Positions 17,858-27,129 of a DNA stretch of 52,288 nucleotides are shown here, piece after piece. Every line of letters starts with the position of its first letter. Position 1 is the first letter of the stretch. This DNA comes from CAZGNZ01 sp964527215. Lineage in GTDB: Bacteria > Fidelibacterota > Marinisomatia > SCGC-AAA003-L08 > JACNLC01. Below the pieces are notes generated by a model. The model did no database searches. It worked only from the letters and a program-made list of their open reading frames with translations, and was not told where the DNA came from. The stretch lies in contig CAZGNZ010000033.1 in the NCBI GenBank assembly GCA_964527215.1, forward strand, positions 1 through 52,288. Reading direction: 5' to 3'. A program made the position numbers and the translations under genes.

Positions 17858-18652
17858 ATGGTTTCACAATTTGATTTCATACAAGAAAAACCGGATGGGA
17901 AAGCCATCACAGAACTTCGGAACCTCTATCTGGATCAGCTTCCCTATGCACAGGAACTGTATCTGGAAATGATGATTCCGGACTGCTCCTGTCACATCAT
18001 TCGGGCCGGCAGAAGGAATGTGGGATATTTTATCATTCGAAATGACGGGTTTCTGATAGAGTATTTTTTGAGTCTGGACTATCAGACGCTGTCAGCCCGT
18101 CTGCTGAAACTGATTACAGACACGTTCTCAATCCGATTTATCCTCTGCAAATCATTTGATGAACTGCTGTTTACTGCTGCCGTCCCCCATCTGAAATCAC
18201 TTCGCCAGATGGGTGTTCTGTTCAGGGATCTGCTGGATATTTCACCCACACGTTCGAAATATCCCGATCTGATGACCCGGCCTGCCGATGAATCGGATAT
18301 TCCCATTATTCGTAATCTGGATGACGGACTGTTTGACAGCCGGGAGGAGGTGGCAGAAACGGTGCAGTCCAACAGTTTAAACATTGTTTCCCACAACGGG
18401 CATGAGATCGGATGCAGTCTGATTCAGCGGGTGATTCCGTGGAGACCGGATTTTGATCTGGGGATGCTGGTGTACCCGGAATACCGACGGAAGGGATATG
18501 GCAATGCCATCATCCATCTGCTGGTGTCGCATTGCCGGAATAAAGGCTGGAATCCGGTGTGCGGATGTGCCGCGGAAAACACAGCCTCCCAAAAGACTCT
18601 GGAGAGTGCCGGGTTTGTCAGCCGTTGCAGTTTGCTGGAAATTACGCTCTGA
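17858..18652 (+). CDS. GNAT-family N-acetyltransferase with an extra N-terminal domain
   Basis: Protein of 264 aa. The C-terminal half is a GNAT domain with the acetyl-CoA loop RRKGYG around residue 208 and a typical final part AENTASQKTLESAGF. The first 130 residues look like a degenerate second GNAT-like fold and lack that loop. It is third in the glycosylase-radical SAM-GNAT unit and is followed by the hairpin and T-run at 18730. The acceptor is unknown; in this context a modified peptide or amine is possible. Confidence 0.85.
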   Translation: MVSQFDFIQEKPDGKAITELRNLYLDQLPYAQELYLEMMIPDCSCHIIRAGRRNVGYFIIRNDGFLIEYFLSLDYQTLSARLLKLITDTFSIRFILCKSFDELLFTAAVPHLKSLRQMGVLFRDLLDISPTRSKYPDLMTRPADESDIPIIRNLDDGLFDSREEVAETVQSNSLNIVSHNGHEIGCSLIQRVIPWRPDFDLGMLVYPEYRRKGYGNAIIHLLVSHCRNKGWNPVCGCAAENTASQKTLESAGFVSRCSLLEITL

Positions 18653-18729
18653 GTTTCAAAACAGGTTGGAGATGAATTTTCCAGATCATTCGAAATTCAT
18701 GATCCGTTCCGGACGCTTGCGAGTTGAAT

Positions 18730-18750
18730 CCGCCAGTTGGCGGGTTTTTT
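18730..18750 (+). terminator. Intrinsic terminator after the GNAT gene
   Basis: CCGCCA and TGGCGG form a 6-bp stem over a GT loop, followed by G and TTTTTT. It lies 77 bases after the GNAT stop. The same CCGCCA/TGGCG hairpin is part of dispersed repeat A, so a repeat hairpin seems to serve as a terminator here. A second small hairpin follows (18752-18767, TCCGTC/GACGGA). Confidence 0.7.
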
Positions 18751-18800
18751 ATCCGTCTCCTGACGGACAAGTGTAATTGGGTGCATTCCCCGCCGCTTGT

Positions 18801-18892
18801 TGAAAATCCGCCATTTGGCGTGGCGGCGAAATGAAAAATGATTATATCACTAATGATACCTCACCCGTCAGCTGACGGGCGGGGAAATTCAT
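18801..18892 (-). repeat. Dispersed repeat A, copy 3 (inverted)
   Basis: About 92 bases matching the reverse complement of the copies at 36421 and 43200. Matching landmarks are AATCCGCCATTTGGCG, the centre ending TAATGATACC, and the CCCGTC/GACGGG hairpin followed by CGGGGAAATTCAT. It fills the gap between the convergent GNAT and asparaginase genes. Confidence 0.75.
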
Positions 18893-18909
18893 TCTGCCGG
18901 TTTTATGGT

Positions 18910-19854
18910 CTAATTTTCGCGTTTTTCAAATATATAAGCCGCCTTTTTCAGGCTGCTGCTTTTGCCGTCATTCACAGCATAATTACGGGGTCCGTACAGC
19001 GCAGCCGCTCCCGTTTCTCCCGATTTGGACACGGCAATCAGGGTGATATTGTACCCCGGTCCGGACTGACTGTCAAACGGGCGGTATTCCATCTCTGACT
19101 CAAGGTGTTCACCCAGAACTTGCCGGCAGGCATCTTCCGGTGTCATTCCCCGCTTCAAATACTGAACGGTCTTGAAACAGTTCAGATTGCGAAGGTTTTC
19201 CTCCCCCAGACCGATGCTCCCGCAAGCTCCTGTCCGGTTTTCAACATACAGCCCTGCCCCGATAATGGAGCTGTCTCCGACTCGTCCGGGCTGTTTGAAG
19301 GCAACTCCGCTGGTGGTTGTGACTCCGGAAATTCCGTGGTTCTCATCAACGGCCAGACAGGTCAGGGTGCCGGTTATGCCGAAATAATCCCACATCCTGC
19401 GGGGAAGGTCCAGGTTCTCCAAATCCCCGCGGCTGAGCAGTCCGGACTGATATGCTTTCCAGTATTCAAAGATTTTTTCAGCCTCAGGACTGAGGAGGTT
19501 TTCCAGTGAAAAGCCCTGCCGGACGGCAAATGCTTCGGCATAATTACCCACCAGAAGACTGTGAGGGGTGTGCTCCATTACTGCTCTGGCAACTCGAGCG
19601 GGATACCGGATATCCCGCAGTCCAGCCACTGCCCCGCAGCGATGTGTGGGACCATGCATACAGGATGCTTCCAGTTCCACGACCCCATCGGCATTGGGCA
19701 GACCACCGTAACCGACGGAATGGTCACTCCCATCGTCTTCCACCACATCCACACCGTGCAGTACGGCATCCAGGGCATCAATGCCCTTCAGCAAATACTG
19801 CATTGCCGTATCTGCTGCCTTCAATCCATTATGACTTGCCGCAACGACAGGCAT
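18910..19854 (-). CDS. Glycosylasparaginase-like Ntn hydrolase (peptidase T2)
   Basis: Protein of 314 aa of the asparaginase-2 / isoaspartyl peptidase / glycosylasparaginase family. These enzymes self-cleave and use the freed N-terminal Thr. The predicted cleavage is before Thr163 in TGTLTCLAVD, and the partner segment GRVGDSSIIGAG (residues 190-201) follows as usual. The N-terminal phrase NADGVVELEAS is closer to glycosylasparaginase than to isoaspartyl peptidase. No signal peptide is visible, so it is probably cytoplasmic. Its start overlaps the mannosidase stop by one base (TGATG). Coupling to GH38 supports hydrolysis of the GlcNAc-Asn bond of N-linked glycopeptides, an inference from context. 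Confidence 0.88.
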   Translation of the reverse strand: MPVVAASHNGLKAADTAMQYLLKGIDALDAVLHGVDVVEDDGSDHSVGYGGLPNADGVVELEASCMHGPTHRCGAVAGLRDIRYPARVARAVMEHTPHSLLVGNYAEAFAVRQGFSLENLLSPEAEKIFEYWKAYQSGLLSRGDLENLDLPRRMWDYFGITGTLTCLAVDENHGISGVTTTSGVAFKQPGRVGDSSIIGAGLYVENRTGACGSIGLGEENLRNLNCFKTVQYLKRGMTPEDACRQVLGEHLESEMEYRPFDSQSGPGYNITLIAVSKSGETGAAALYGPRNYAVNDGKSSSLKKAAYIFEKREN

Positions 19855-22800
19855 CAGGTCGTCCCGTTCTCATCATCAGATGAAGCAGAACGTACACGGT
19901 AGGTCCTGATTTCAAATGGTTTGAGATGGATTTCATGTGCGTCGGCCGGATCAAGCCGGGCCATTTCCATCCATTCCATCAGATCCACTTCAGCCAGACC
20001 GCAGGGACCATCACGGAATGTCAGAATCCCGTTTGAATGTCCGCCCCTTTTTTCCACCAGCCGAATAATCCAGTGATCCGCTGCTTCTTCCCGCTTGATG
20101 ACTTCCAGGGTGATGCCGTCTGATTCCAGTGAAACAAAATGCCGGTTTTCTTTCACGTCCCGGCCCGGGAAAACCAGAATTCCCTGATTAAGCCGGGCAG
20201 CTTCGTTCATCACATTCGAATGCACAAGACTTCCGGAATGAGGCAGCAGGGCATACGTAAAACGGTGTTTCCCCTGATCCGCATCCGCATCCGGATAGCA
20301 GGGCGCACGCAGCAAATTCAAATCCAGGATATGATCATGGACATGATATCCGTATTTACAGTCATTCAGAAGGGCAACACCGTAATCGACATCGGAAATA
20401 TCCGCATACCTGTGACCCACCGATTCAAACCGGGCCTGATCCCAGCTGGTGTTTTTCGTTGTACTCCGCATAACATAGCCGTACTGAATGTCAAACGCGG
20501 CTTCGCTGTTTCTGACCGCAGTGGGAAAGGATACCCGCAGCATGCGGTGTTTTTCATGCCAGTCAACGTCCGTTTCAAAATCCAGACGCTTCGATCCGGC
20601 GGTCAGATATACTTTCTGAACAATTGTGGAATTAGAAAAGCGGTATTTAAACTGCAGTCCGCTGCGGACAGGACCCATTGCACAATAGCCGCAGTCCTCT
20701 GCCTCCAAATGGGTCAGCAGTGCTTCCTGATAAAACTCATCAATGTCCCATGCATCCCAGTCATTCGGATGGTCATCGTACAGGGACAGGAGATTGCCGG
20801 GCGAACCGGGCTTCAGGAAGGGGTTTCCGGTTTCCTTATCCATACTGGATATCAAACGTCCGGCGGTATCAAACTCGCATCGGACCAGATCGTTTTCCAA
20901 TATGAGACCGGGCGGAGCAGACAGATTTTGCTGCCTGGGTGAACGGGTATGACAAAATACGGTCCGTGACAGGGGCGGAAGCTCGATCAGTGCATGAACC
21001 CGTCGATTTTCGATCTGCACGGGCACTGGAGATCCGTCAGAAGATGTCAGACCGCCATTCCATGAATCAGGCAAAACGGTAACGCCCCGGTATGGGATGG
21101 AAAGCGTGTTTACCATCACCATTTTTTCCGAATCTTTATCGAACTGCTGGAGAGCACATTGATCCTGCAGTCGGTGAAGCGAATTCAATCCCGATTGAAA
21201 ATCCTGCGCACATTTTTGATAAACCTGATGAATAGAGGAGCCGGGCAGTATATCGTGAAACTGATTCATCAGGGTGGTTTTCCAGATGCGGTCCAGAATT
21301 TCTGCGGGATAATCTTGAATATCGCCCCAGCTGGCCATTATTTCAGTGGCCCGTAATTCCAGTTCTAACTTCCGGTTGTATTTTTTGATCTGGGCCTGAG
21401 ATGTGAGCGTACCGCGATGCAGTTCCAGATATAGTTCACCCACCCATGTTTCAAGATTTTCGGTCTGGCCGGACAGCCTTTCAAAGAATTTAGCTGCGGT
21501 ATCGAACCGAACCTTCGGAGCTCCCTCCAGATTTTCAAGACGAAGTCCGAACTCAATGTTTTCAGCCTTCGGTCCGCCGCCGCCGTCCCCCACTCCAAAC
21601 AGCGACATGAATTCATCCAGGAAATCCTTCTCGTGGAAATGGTCCCGACCCGGCACGAGAAACTCCGTATTCAGCATGCTGTTGTAGGTATTTTCAGGAG
21701 GAAAATGAGTCAGTATTCGGGATCCGTCGATACCCGTCCAGAAAAACGTATGGTGCGGAAATTCATTTACCTGACTCCAGCTGAGCTTCTGCGTCAGAAA
21801 ATAATCGATACCGCTTTTTTTCAGGATCTGCGGAAGGGCAGCAGAATACCCGAATACATCGGGCAGCCAGAGATTTTTTACATCGACGCCAAATTCATTT
21901 TTAAAAAAATTCTTCCCGTGCAGAATCTGCCGGATCAGAGACTCTCCGCTGGTCAGATTGCAGTCCGCCTCAACCCACATTCCCCCCTGCGGCTCCCAGC
22001 TTCCGGCTTTAATGAGTTCACTTATTTTTTTATACAGACCGGGCCAGTTTTCCTTGACAAACTGATAGTGCTGAGGTTGCGATGCACCGAACTTGTACGT
22101 CGGATACTGTTCTATCAGGCTTACCTGACTGGCAAATGTTCGGGCACATTTGTGCACGGTTTCGCTGACAGGCCAGAGCCAGGCGGTATCAATATGCGCA
22201 TGACCGACAGCCACAGCCTGCAGATCCGAACGGGATGCCGGCTGCTTCAGCTCCGTGTTCAAAACTTCCCGTGCTTTATCCGTATTACCGATGCTGTCGC
22301 CAAAGACATTCACCGCATTGTTCAAACAGCGGATGATGCGTGCCCGTCTGACACTGGGTTCCGGCAGGGTTTTGACCAAACCGGCCAGGATGGTAAAATC
22401 CAGCCAGAAATGCCACACCGATTCATTGATAATCGCCAGTCTGATTTGATTGACCTTGCTTTGGTAATGCCCATACCTGGATGCCATGGACGGTGCAGGA
22501 TCAAGTTCCAGATACAGACCAAACAGGTCATTGGAACTGGTCTGAACCCAAAGATCCACCTCCTCGCCGCCTTCAGCCGGATTGAACAGGCGGACAATAC
22601 TGCGGGCAAAGTCCTGATCGAACACGGATCCTTTTGAAATCCCCTGCAGCGGACGGCCTGTATTGTCCACAACCAGTCCTTCCCCGGTGAAATCCAGTTG
22701 GCCCGCCACGGACAATCCGGCCCATTCCGCAGGGACATATCCCCGCAGATGAAACCAGGCGCTTTCCCAGGCTTCGCCCCATACATCCCCTTCACCGATA

Positions 22801-22967
22801 GGACGATAGACTCCCGTATGCCGCTGGTCAAAGGACACATGGTTTTCCGACCAGCAGTATTCAGCCTGCAGGGACGTCCAATCCTGAATGATAAATTTTG
22901 AAATTCGGTTCCGGAACCGTTCAATGCGGTCCAGGGTTATTTTCAGCTGTTTCGTATTATTTTTCAT
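19854..22967 (-). CDS. GH38 alpha-mannosidase
   Basis: Large alpha-mannosidase of 1037 aa, a retaining zinc enzyme. An N-terminal beta-rich domain occupies residues 1-240. The catalytic domain starts at GHAHIDTAWLWP (zinc ligands His258 and Asp260) and carries the nucleophile Asp370 in LWLPDVFGYS. Later domains are beta-sandwiches typical of the family. No signal peptide is seen, so it probably acts on imported oligosaccharides. It is transcribed with the downstream glycosylasparaginase-like gene, with which it overlaps. A parvulin lipoprotein gene lies 29 bases upstream. Its linkage specificity cannot be read from the sequence. Confidence 0.94.
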   Translation of the reverse strand: MKNNTKQLKITLDRIERFRNRISKFIIQDWTSLQAEYCWSENHVSFDQRHTGVYRPIGEGDVWGEAWESAWFHLRGYVPAEWAGLSVAGQLDFTGEGLVVDNTGRPLQGISKGSVFDQDFARSIVRLFNPAEGGEEVDLWVQTSSNDLFGLYLELDPAPSMASRYGHYQSKVNQIRLAIINESVWHFWLDFTILAGLVKTLPEPSVRRARIIRCLNNAVNVFGDSIGNTDKAREVLNTELKQPASRSDLQAVAVGHAHIDTAWLWPVSETVHKCARTFASQVSLIEQYPTYKFGASQPQHYQFVKENWPGLYKKISELIKAGSWEPQGGMWVEADCNLTSGESLIRQILHGKNFFKNEFGVDVKNLWLPDVFGYSAALPQILKKSGIDYFLTQKLSWSQVNEFPHHTFFWTGIDGSRILTHFPPENTYNSMLNTEFLVPGRDHFHEKDFLDEFMSLFGVGDGGGGPKAENIEFGLRLENLEGAPKVRFDTAAKFFERLSGQTENLETWVGELYLELHRGTLTSQAQIKKYNRKLELELRATEIMASWGDIQDYPAEILDRIWKTTLMNQFHDILPGSSIHQVYQKCAQDFQSGLNSLHRLQDQCALQQFDKDSEKMVMVNTLSIPYRGVTVLPDSWNGGLTSSDGSPVPVQIENRRVHALIELPPLSRTVFCHTRSPRQQNLSAPPGLILENDLVRCEFDTAGRLISSMDKETGNPFLKPGSPGNLLSLYDDHPNDWDAWDIDEFYQEALLTHLEAEDCGYCAMGPVRSGLQFKYRFSNSTIVQKVYLTAGSKRLDFETDVDWHEKHRMLRVSFPTAVRNSEAAFDIQYGYVMRSTTKNTSWDQARFESVGHRYADISDVDYGVALLNDCKYGYHVHDHILDLNLLRAPCYPDADADQGKHRFTYALLPHSGSLVHSNVMNEAARLNQGILVFPGRDVKENRHFVSLESDGITLEVIKREEAADHWIIRLVEKRGGHSNGILTFRDGPCGLAEVDLMEWMEMARLDPADAHEIHLKPFEIRTYRVRSASSDDENGTT

Positions 22968-22996
22968 GATTCATATTTTCAGATACGCCTGAGCAC

Positions 22997-24427
22997 TCAT
23001 TCAGCTGCAGATGAATATATTTCATTCAGCTCATCCGCCGCCTGTTCAATTGCCTGATCATTAAACCGGGTCTGATATTTGAGTTTCAACTGTCCGACCA
23101 GCCAGAGATGACGTTCTTTCAGTTTTTCATTCCGGACCTGTGCTGCTATCTGCGGCTTCAGCTGTTCAAAGGACTGTGATCCCATCTGGTCCTGATTTGC
23201 TTCGTAGAACTTTCTCAAATCGTCATCATTGACCACCACTTTATCGTACAGATGCTGCTTTCGATACATCTGCGACAGGAGCTGATTCCGGCGAAATTCG
23301 ATGCGCTCTGTGAATTCCTCGGTTTCATCCAATTTGAGTTTTTGTGATTTCAGCAGCATCAGATCAAACACGATGGCCTGTTTAATAAAATTTTCAATAT
23401 CCGTGTGATTGTTGGGCAAAATGATCCTGGTAATATGGGCATTGTCCAGTTGGATCAGAAATTCCCCAACGGTGATTTTTCCGTCATCCCATTCAGCGAG
23501 GTCTTTTTCAAGAATATCCTGAAACACCGTGGACTGGGCATATGAGCGCTCACTGCCGAATCCAGCGTACGTGGAAATCAGTTCATCCGCAGTGTCAAGA
23601 TTCAGTTCAAAGTGGAATTCATCGTAGAGAGAACTGAAAAACTGATCCAGATAGGTTTCCATTTTTAAATTTTTCAACCGTATTGTGAAGTCAGTCCGAA
23701 CAGAATCCAGTGTCGGAAGCTCCCGTTCACGTTTCTCAAGCAGTTTAATGATGTGATACCCGTAGGAGCTGTGCGCAGCCGGCGCAATCTCTCCAGGTTC
23801 CAAATCAAACAATCCCTTTTCGAAATTGATACCCATGGTCCCGGGACCAAAGAAATCCGGTACTTCTCCGCCCTGGTCCCGCGTGCTGAGATCAAGGGAG
23901 TTTCGGAGAGCCAGTGCACTGAAATCAGCACCGTCATCCAACGCGGTCATTATGGAATCGGCCAGAAAGCGGGAGCTGACAAGGATGTGGGCGGTTTTGA
24001 TTTCCACTTTTGACCGATTGTAAAAATCGGTCAGTTCTGCCTCTGACACCGGGAATTCATCCGGAAAGATTTTCTCATGCAGCAGTCCGCCGCTGCCGGT
24101 GAGAATGGTTTCCTCGGAACGCTCCATTTCTGCCAGAAACGTGGAGTCTCGATCCAGTCCGACCTCTATGGCTGCGGCCCGGTAAAGCAGCTCCTCCTCT
24201 ACATGACTGGTAAGTATTTTCCGAATGATATCGCCTGTGACCGGCTGGGCTTCGCGCAGTTCGGGCATCGACTTGAAATGAAGTAGAAATTCCCGGGATG
24301 TCAGTTTCTGACCGCCGACCTCGATGACAGCGGTTTGTTCATTTTTCCGGCTGCATCCGAATATGGCAAGCACCAGAATAATTACCGGGAAACAGAGTTG
24401 ATGAACCCTTAGATGGGACTGTTTCAT
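22997..24427 (-). CDS. Parvulin-type peptidyl-prolyl isomerase lipoprotein
   Basis: Protein of 476 aa. The N-terminus has a hydrophobic stretch ending in AIFGC, so Cys25 is a likely lipidation site. A SurA/PrsA-like helical chaperone region surrounds a parvulin (PPIC) domain at about residues 140-235, with KTAHILVSS at its start and GYHIIKLLE at its end. The C-terminal half is helical and charged. It is expected to assist folding of envelope proteins from the periplasmic face. AAGGA precedes the ATG. It is first in the mannosidase operon, or closely adjacent to it, though no functional tie is obvious. Confidence 0.88.
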   Translation of the reverse strand: MKQSHLRVHQLCFPVIILVLAIFGCSRKNEQTAVIEVGGQKLTSREFLLHFKSMPELREAQPVTGDIIRKILTSHVEEELLYRAAAIEVGLDRDSTFLAEMERSEETILTGSGGLLHEKIFPDEFPVSEAELTDFYNRSKVEIKTAHILVSSRFLADSIMTALDDGADFSALALRNSLDLSTRDQGGEVPDFFGPGTMGINFEKGLFDLEPGEIAPAAHSSYGYHIIKLLEKRERELPTLDSVRTDFTIRLKNLKMETYLDQFFSSLYDEFHFELNLDTADELISTYAGFGSERSYAQSTVFQDILEKDLAEWDDGKITVGEFLIQLDNAHITRIILPNNHTDIENFIKQAIVFDLMLLKSQKLKLDETEEFTERIEFRRNQLLSQMYRKQHLYDKVVVNDDDLRKFYEANQDQMGSQSFEQLKPQIAAQVRNEKLKERHLWLVGQLKLKYQTRFNDQAIEQAADELNEIYSSAAE

Positions 24428-25136
24428 ACATTCCTTTGCGTTATAATTTTTTTGGCTGCATCCGCCGGACCAGTTTCACTGATCCCCGACCGGAACAGCC
24501 ATTAAATTTATTCCCAGTAAAACCAATGAATGGTGTGTATTATTGTGAGAACTCGTAAACGGCATTTGAATAATTATCAGACTGCGGAAGCGCTGTGTAT
24601 CATGATTGCGGACCCGCACAAAATTAATCCAACGAAAACGCTCTGTTATCTATCCAAGGGAAATGAGAAGTTGGCATTTCATGATCAGCACCGATATGAA
24701 GGCAGAAATTCTCAAAACTTATTTGATTGGAAATTCTTACAACGATCCTGTCAATAAAAACCTGCATCCAAACCGGTATTAGGACTTTTTTATGGGCGGA
24801 AAATGAATTTTTCTCAACCCTTCCCAATAACCAATTATCTGTGCCAATTTTCTTTATCCTTGATCAGACATCAGGAATACCGAATCTCTATAATTGAGAA
24901 ATTCATCGCAGCGACAGATATGGATAAACCGGTAAACGGAACGAAAATGTCCAGGATCGCTATCAAAAACAGTTTCAAGAATATCAAAAAGCAGCGTAGC
25001 TTTGAATCCGGGGTTTACCGATTCTCAACCTTCATTTTACAGCCTGTTCAAGAGAATCCTGAACCGCACTTTTTGAAACCGGCATTTCTGAAGAAAAACC
25101 TTCAAACAGGCTGTTTAACCGTTAAGATACATACCG
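24428..25136. other. Intergenic region without a convincing gene
   Basis: 709 bases between divergent genes. Two open frames, at 24530-24757 and 24803-25153, lack ribosome sites and family resemblance, and the second runs into the next gene. ACAGCCTGTT at 25039-25048 is repeated inverted as AACAGGCTGT at 25105-25114, with a 56-base loop. That could form a leader structure ahead of the gene at 25137, but nothing identifies it. No tRNA or known riboswitch pattern is seen. Confidence 0.5.
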
Positions 25137-25859
25137 ATGACAAATCCTTTTGAAACTGAATGGCGTGAAAGAATCAGCCGCAGCCTTACCCGGCACCTTG
25201 AGCCGAAGCAAGTACAGACAATCCTTGAAGATGATTCGAAATTCGAATCGGACACCCAATCGGCCGCAGCCATGAACTGGACCCGCACGGTTTTGGAACG
25301 TGTGACCGAAACTGCAGGTAAAAACCTGTGCTGTGAAGTTTTACTGGAATGCGGCTGTCAGTATCCTGCAGAAAATCTTCGGGAAACCAGACGGATCTAT
25401 CAAAAAACAGGCTCCCTGGCTGATGCCCACCGTCACCTGAAGGAGCAGTTCAAATCATTCCTGAGAAACCAGCTTCAGCTGGATGAATTCGAGATCCATA
25501 CAGTCCTCTCACGGGGCTGGGGGATTGCTGGAATTCTGAACGGAAACACCGTCACTGCGACCAAAATCCCCAAAAGCGGAAATTTAAAAACCTACCTGCA
25601 GGAACCTGATTCAGACCGCAAAAAGGAGCTCTACTGCCACTGTCCCCGTATTCGTCAGTATATTGAGGACCATGAATCTCCCCCCAGTCTGCCGGGATGC
25701 TACTGCTGCTGCGGCGGCGGATTTTACAGGGGCATCTGGCAGAATATCACACTGAAACCAGTCACGGTGCAGTGTCTGAAATCTGTTCTGCAGGGAGCAG
25801 ATATCTGTCAGTTCAAGATACACATTCAAACAGATGATGTATCACATTCAGCATTCTGA
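25137..25859 (+). CDS. Unassigned protein with Cys-rich C-terminal region
   Basis: Soluble protein of 240 aa that I do not recognise with certainty. The N-terminal half is helical. The C-terminal half has CHCPRI, then GCYCCCGGGFYRGIW, then a strand-helix part ending GADICQFKIHI. That pattern resembles small proteins with a V4R-like or aminothiazoline-hydrolase-like fold and a Cys cluster that could bind metal. It is followed after 24 bases by an SPL-like radical SAM gene, so the two may work together. The start at 25137 has a weak ribosome site. Confidence 0.72.
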   Translation: MTNPFETEWRERISRSLTRHLEPKQVQTILEDDSKFESDTQSAAAMNWTRTVLERVTETAGKNLCCEVLLECGCQYPAENLRETRRIYQKTGSLADAHRHLKEQFKSFLRNQLQLDEFEIHTVLSRGWGIAGILNGNTVTATKIPKSGNLKTYLQEPDSDRKKELYCHCPRIRQYIEDHESPPSLPGCYCCCGGGFYRGIWQNITLKPVTVQCLKSVLQGADICQFKIHIQTDDVSHSAF

Positions 25860-25883
25860 AACACGATCTGATTCCACAATTCG

Positions 25884-26894
25884 ATGAACCTTAAGTTTGA
25901 AGAATATGAAGTACGGAAGCTGGTGAATGTGCGGAAGCATGTGGACGGCGGCTGGTTCTGGGACAAGTACAGTGCTGCGCCGTATATCGGCTGCCGGTTC
26001 GGCTGCGAATTCTGCTATTTGCGCGGAGACAATTACGGTCGGTATCAGAATCCGATGCGGTATGATTCCCATATTCGGGTGAAAGTCAATGCTCCCCTGC
26101 GTCTTGAGCATGAACTTCGGAAACTGTCTCGCGACATCATCACCTGCGGTGATTGGCAGCTGCCTGCGGAACGAAAATACCGTCTGTCCCGGGAAATGCT
26201 GAAAATACTGCTCAAACTTCGGTTTCCGCTTGTGATTATTGAAAGATCGCCTGCCCTGCTGGATGATCTGGATCTGCTGCTTGACATTCATCAGCAGACT
26301 GCAGTCACGGTTCTGATCAGCATCAGTTCGCTCTCACAAAAGGTGAAGCACGCCTTTGAACCGCGCAGTCCGGGTTTGAAACAGCGTTTCAAAATGATGT
26401 CAGTGCTGTCATCTGTCGGAATTCCAACGGGCACCAGCATGATGCCGCTGTTTCCGGGATTTGGAGATCACACTTCCGCTGTTCAGGACATTGTACAGGC
26501 AACCGCTGATCACGGCGGCAGCTTTGTGGTGGGAGCCGGTCTGACCATGTCCGGAATTCAGGCGGAACGCACCTTTGCTGCAGCAGGCGCATACTTTCCG
26601 GAGTATTTGAATGTCTGGCGGAACCAGTATTACAATCCTTCAGATAAAACTGTGAAATACTCACCCGACCCTGAGTATCGCCTTGAACTGGCACGCAGAA
26701 TCAGAAACTGCTGCATCAAAACCGGCATCAACGATCGTATGCCCCGTCCGATATTCGACCCCCGTCTGGCACGGAATAAAAAGATATCGGAACTCCTGTT
26801 CCTCAAGCTGTACGATCAGGAGCTTAACGGTGCTGATGACCAAATCCTGTGGAAAATCCGCAAATCCGCCTGGGCACTCGATGAACTGAAATAG
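25884..26894 (+). CDS. Radical SAM protein of the SplB-like group
   Basis: Radical SAM protein of 336 aa. The cluster motif is CRFGCEFC (Cys37, Cys41, Cys44), preceded by AAPYIG, as in the DNA repair photolyase-like family typified by SplB and Rv2578c. The usual strands follow, with TCGDWQLP in place of the common SGxTDPYQP segment. The family name comes from spore photoproduct lyase, but most members of this group have no proven substrate and no spores are implied here. The downstream YcaQ gene makes a repair role conceivable. It lies 24 bases after the Cys-rich gene. Confidence 0.87.
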   Translation: MNLKFEEYEVRKLVNVRKHVDGGWFWDKYSAAPYIGCRFGCEFCYLRGDNYGRYQNPMRYDSHIRVKVNAPLRLEHELRKLSRDIITCGDWQLPAERKYRLSREMLKILLKLRFPLVIIERSPALLDDLDLLLDIHQQTAVTVLISISSLSQKVKHAFEPRSPGLKQRFKMMSVLSSVGIPTGTSMMPLFPGFGDHTSAVQDIVQATADHGGSFVVGAGLTMSGIQAERTFAAAGAYFPEYLNVWRNQYYNPSDKTVKYSPDPEYRLELARRIRNCCIKTGINDRMPRPIFDPRLARNKKISELLFLKLYDQELNGADDQILWKIRKSAWALDELK

Positions 26895-27129
26895 GATATT
26901 GGACTGATATTCAACGAGTTCGGGAGCGATGGATTGAAGAAACTGCCAAATCTGGATTCGTCACTTCTGCCAGACATCGTTTCAATTCTGAATGCTCAAT
27001 CAGGATCGGATGGTTTGAATTGACAGAGAAGACCGACTCAAACCGGACGCGCCGTATCTCATTACTGCACCCGCTGAACATTCCTGCAGGATTCCCGAAA
27101 CCTGCAGGCAACATTGAATCAGGAAGAAA

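Noticed and set aside
21633..22637. 334-aa open frame antisense to the GH38 gene
   Set aside because: It is long but lies wholly inside a gene with clear catalytic motifs, has no ribosome site and matches no fold I recognise.
24530..24757. 75-aa open frame in the same gap
   Set aside because: No initiation signal or domain pattern, and it overlaps nothing that would support it.
24803..25153. 116-aa open frame before the Cys-rich protein gene
   Set aside because: It overlaps the next gene start, has no Shine-Dalgarno sequence and reads as random basic and aromatic residues.
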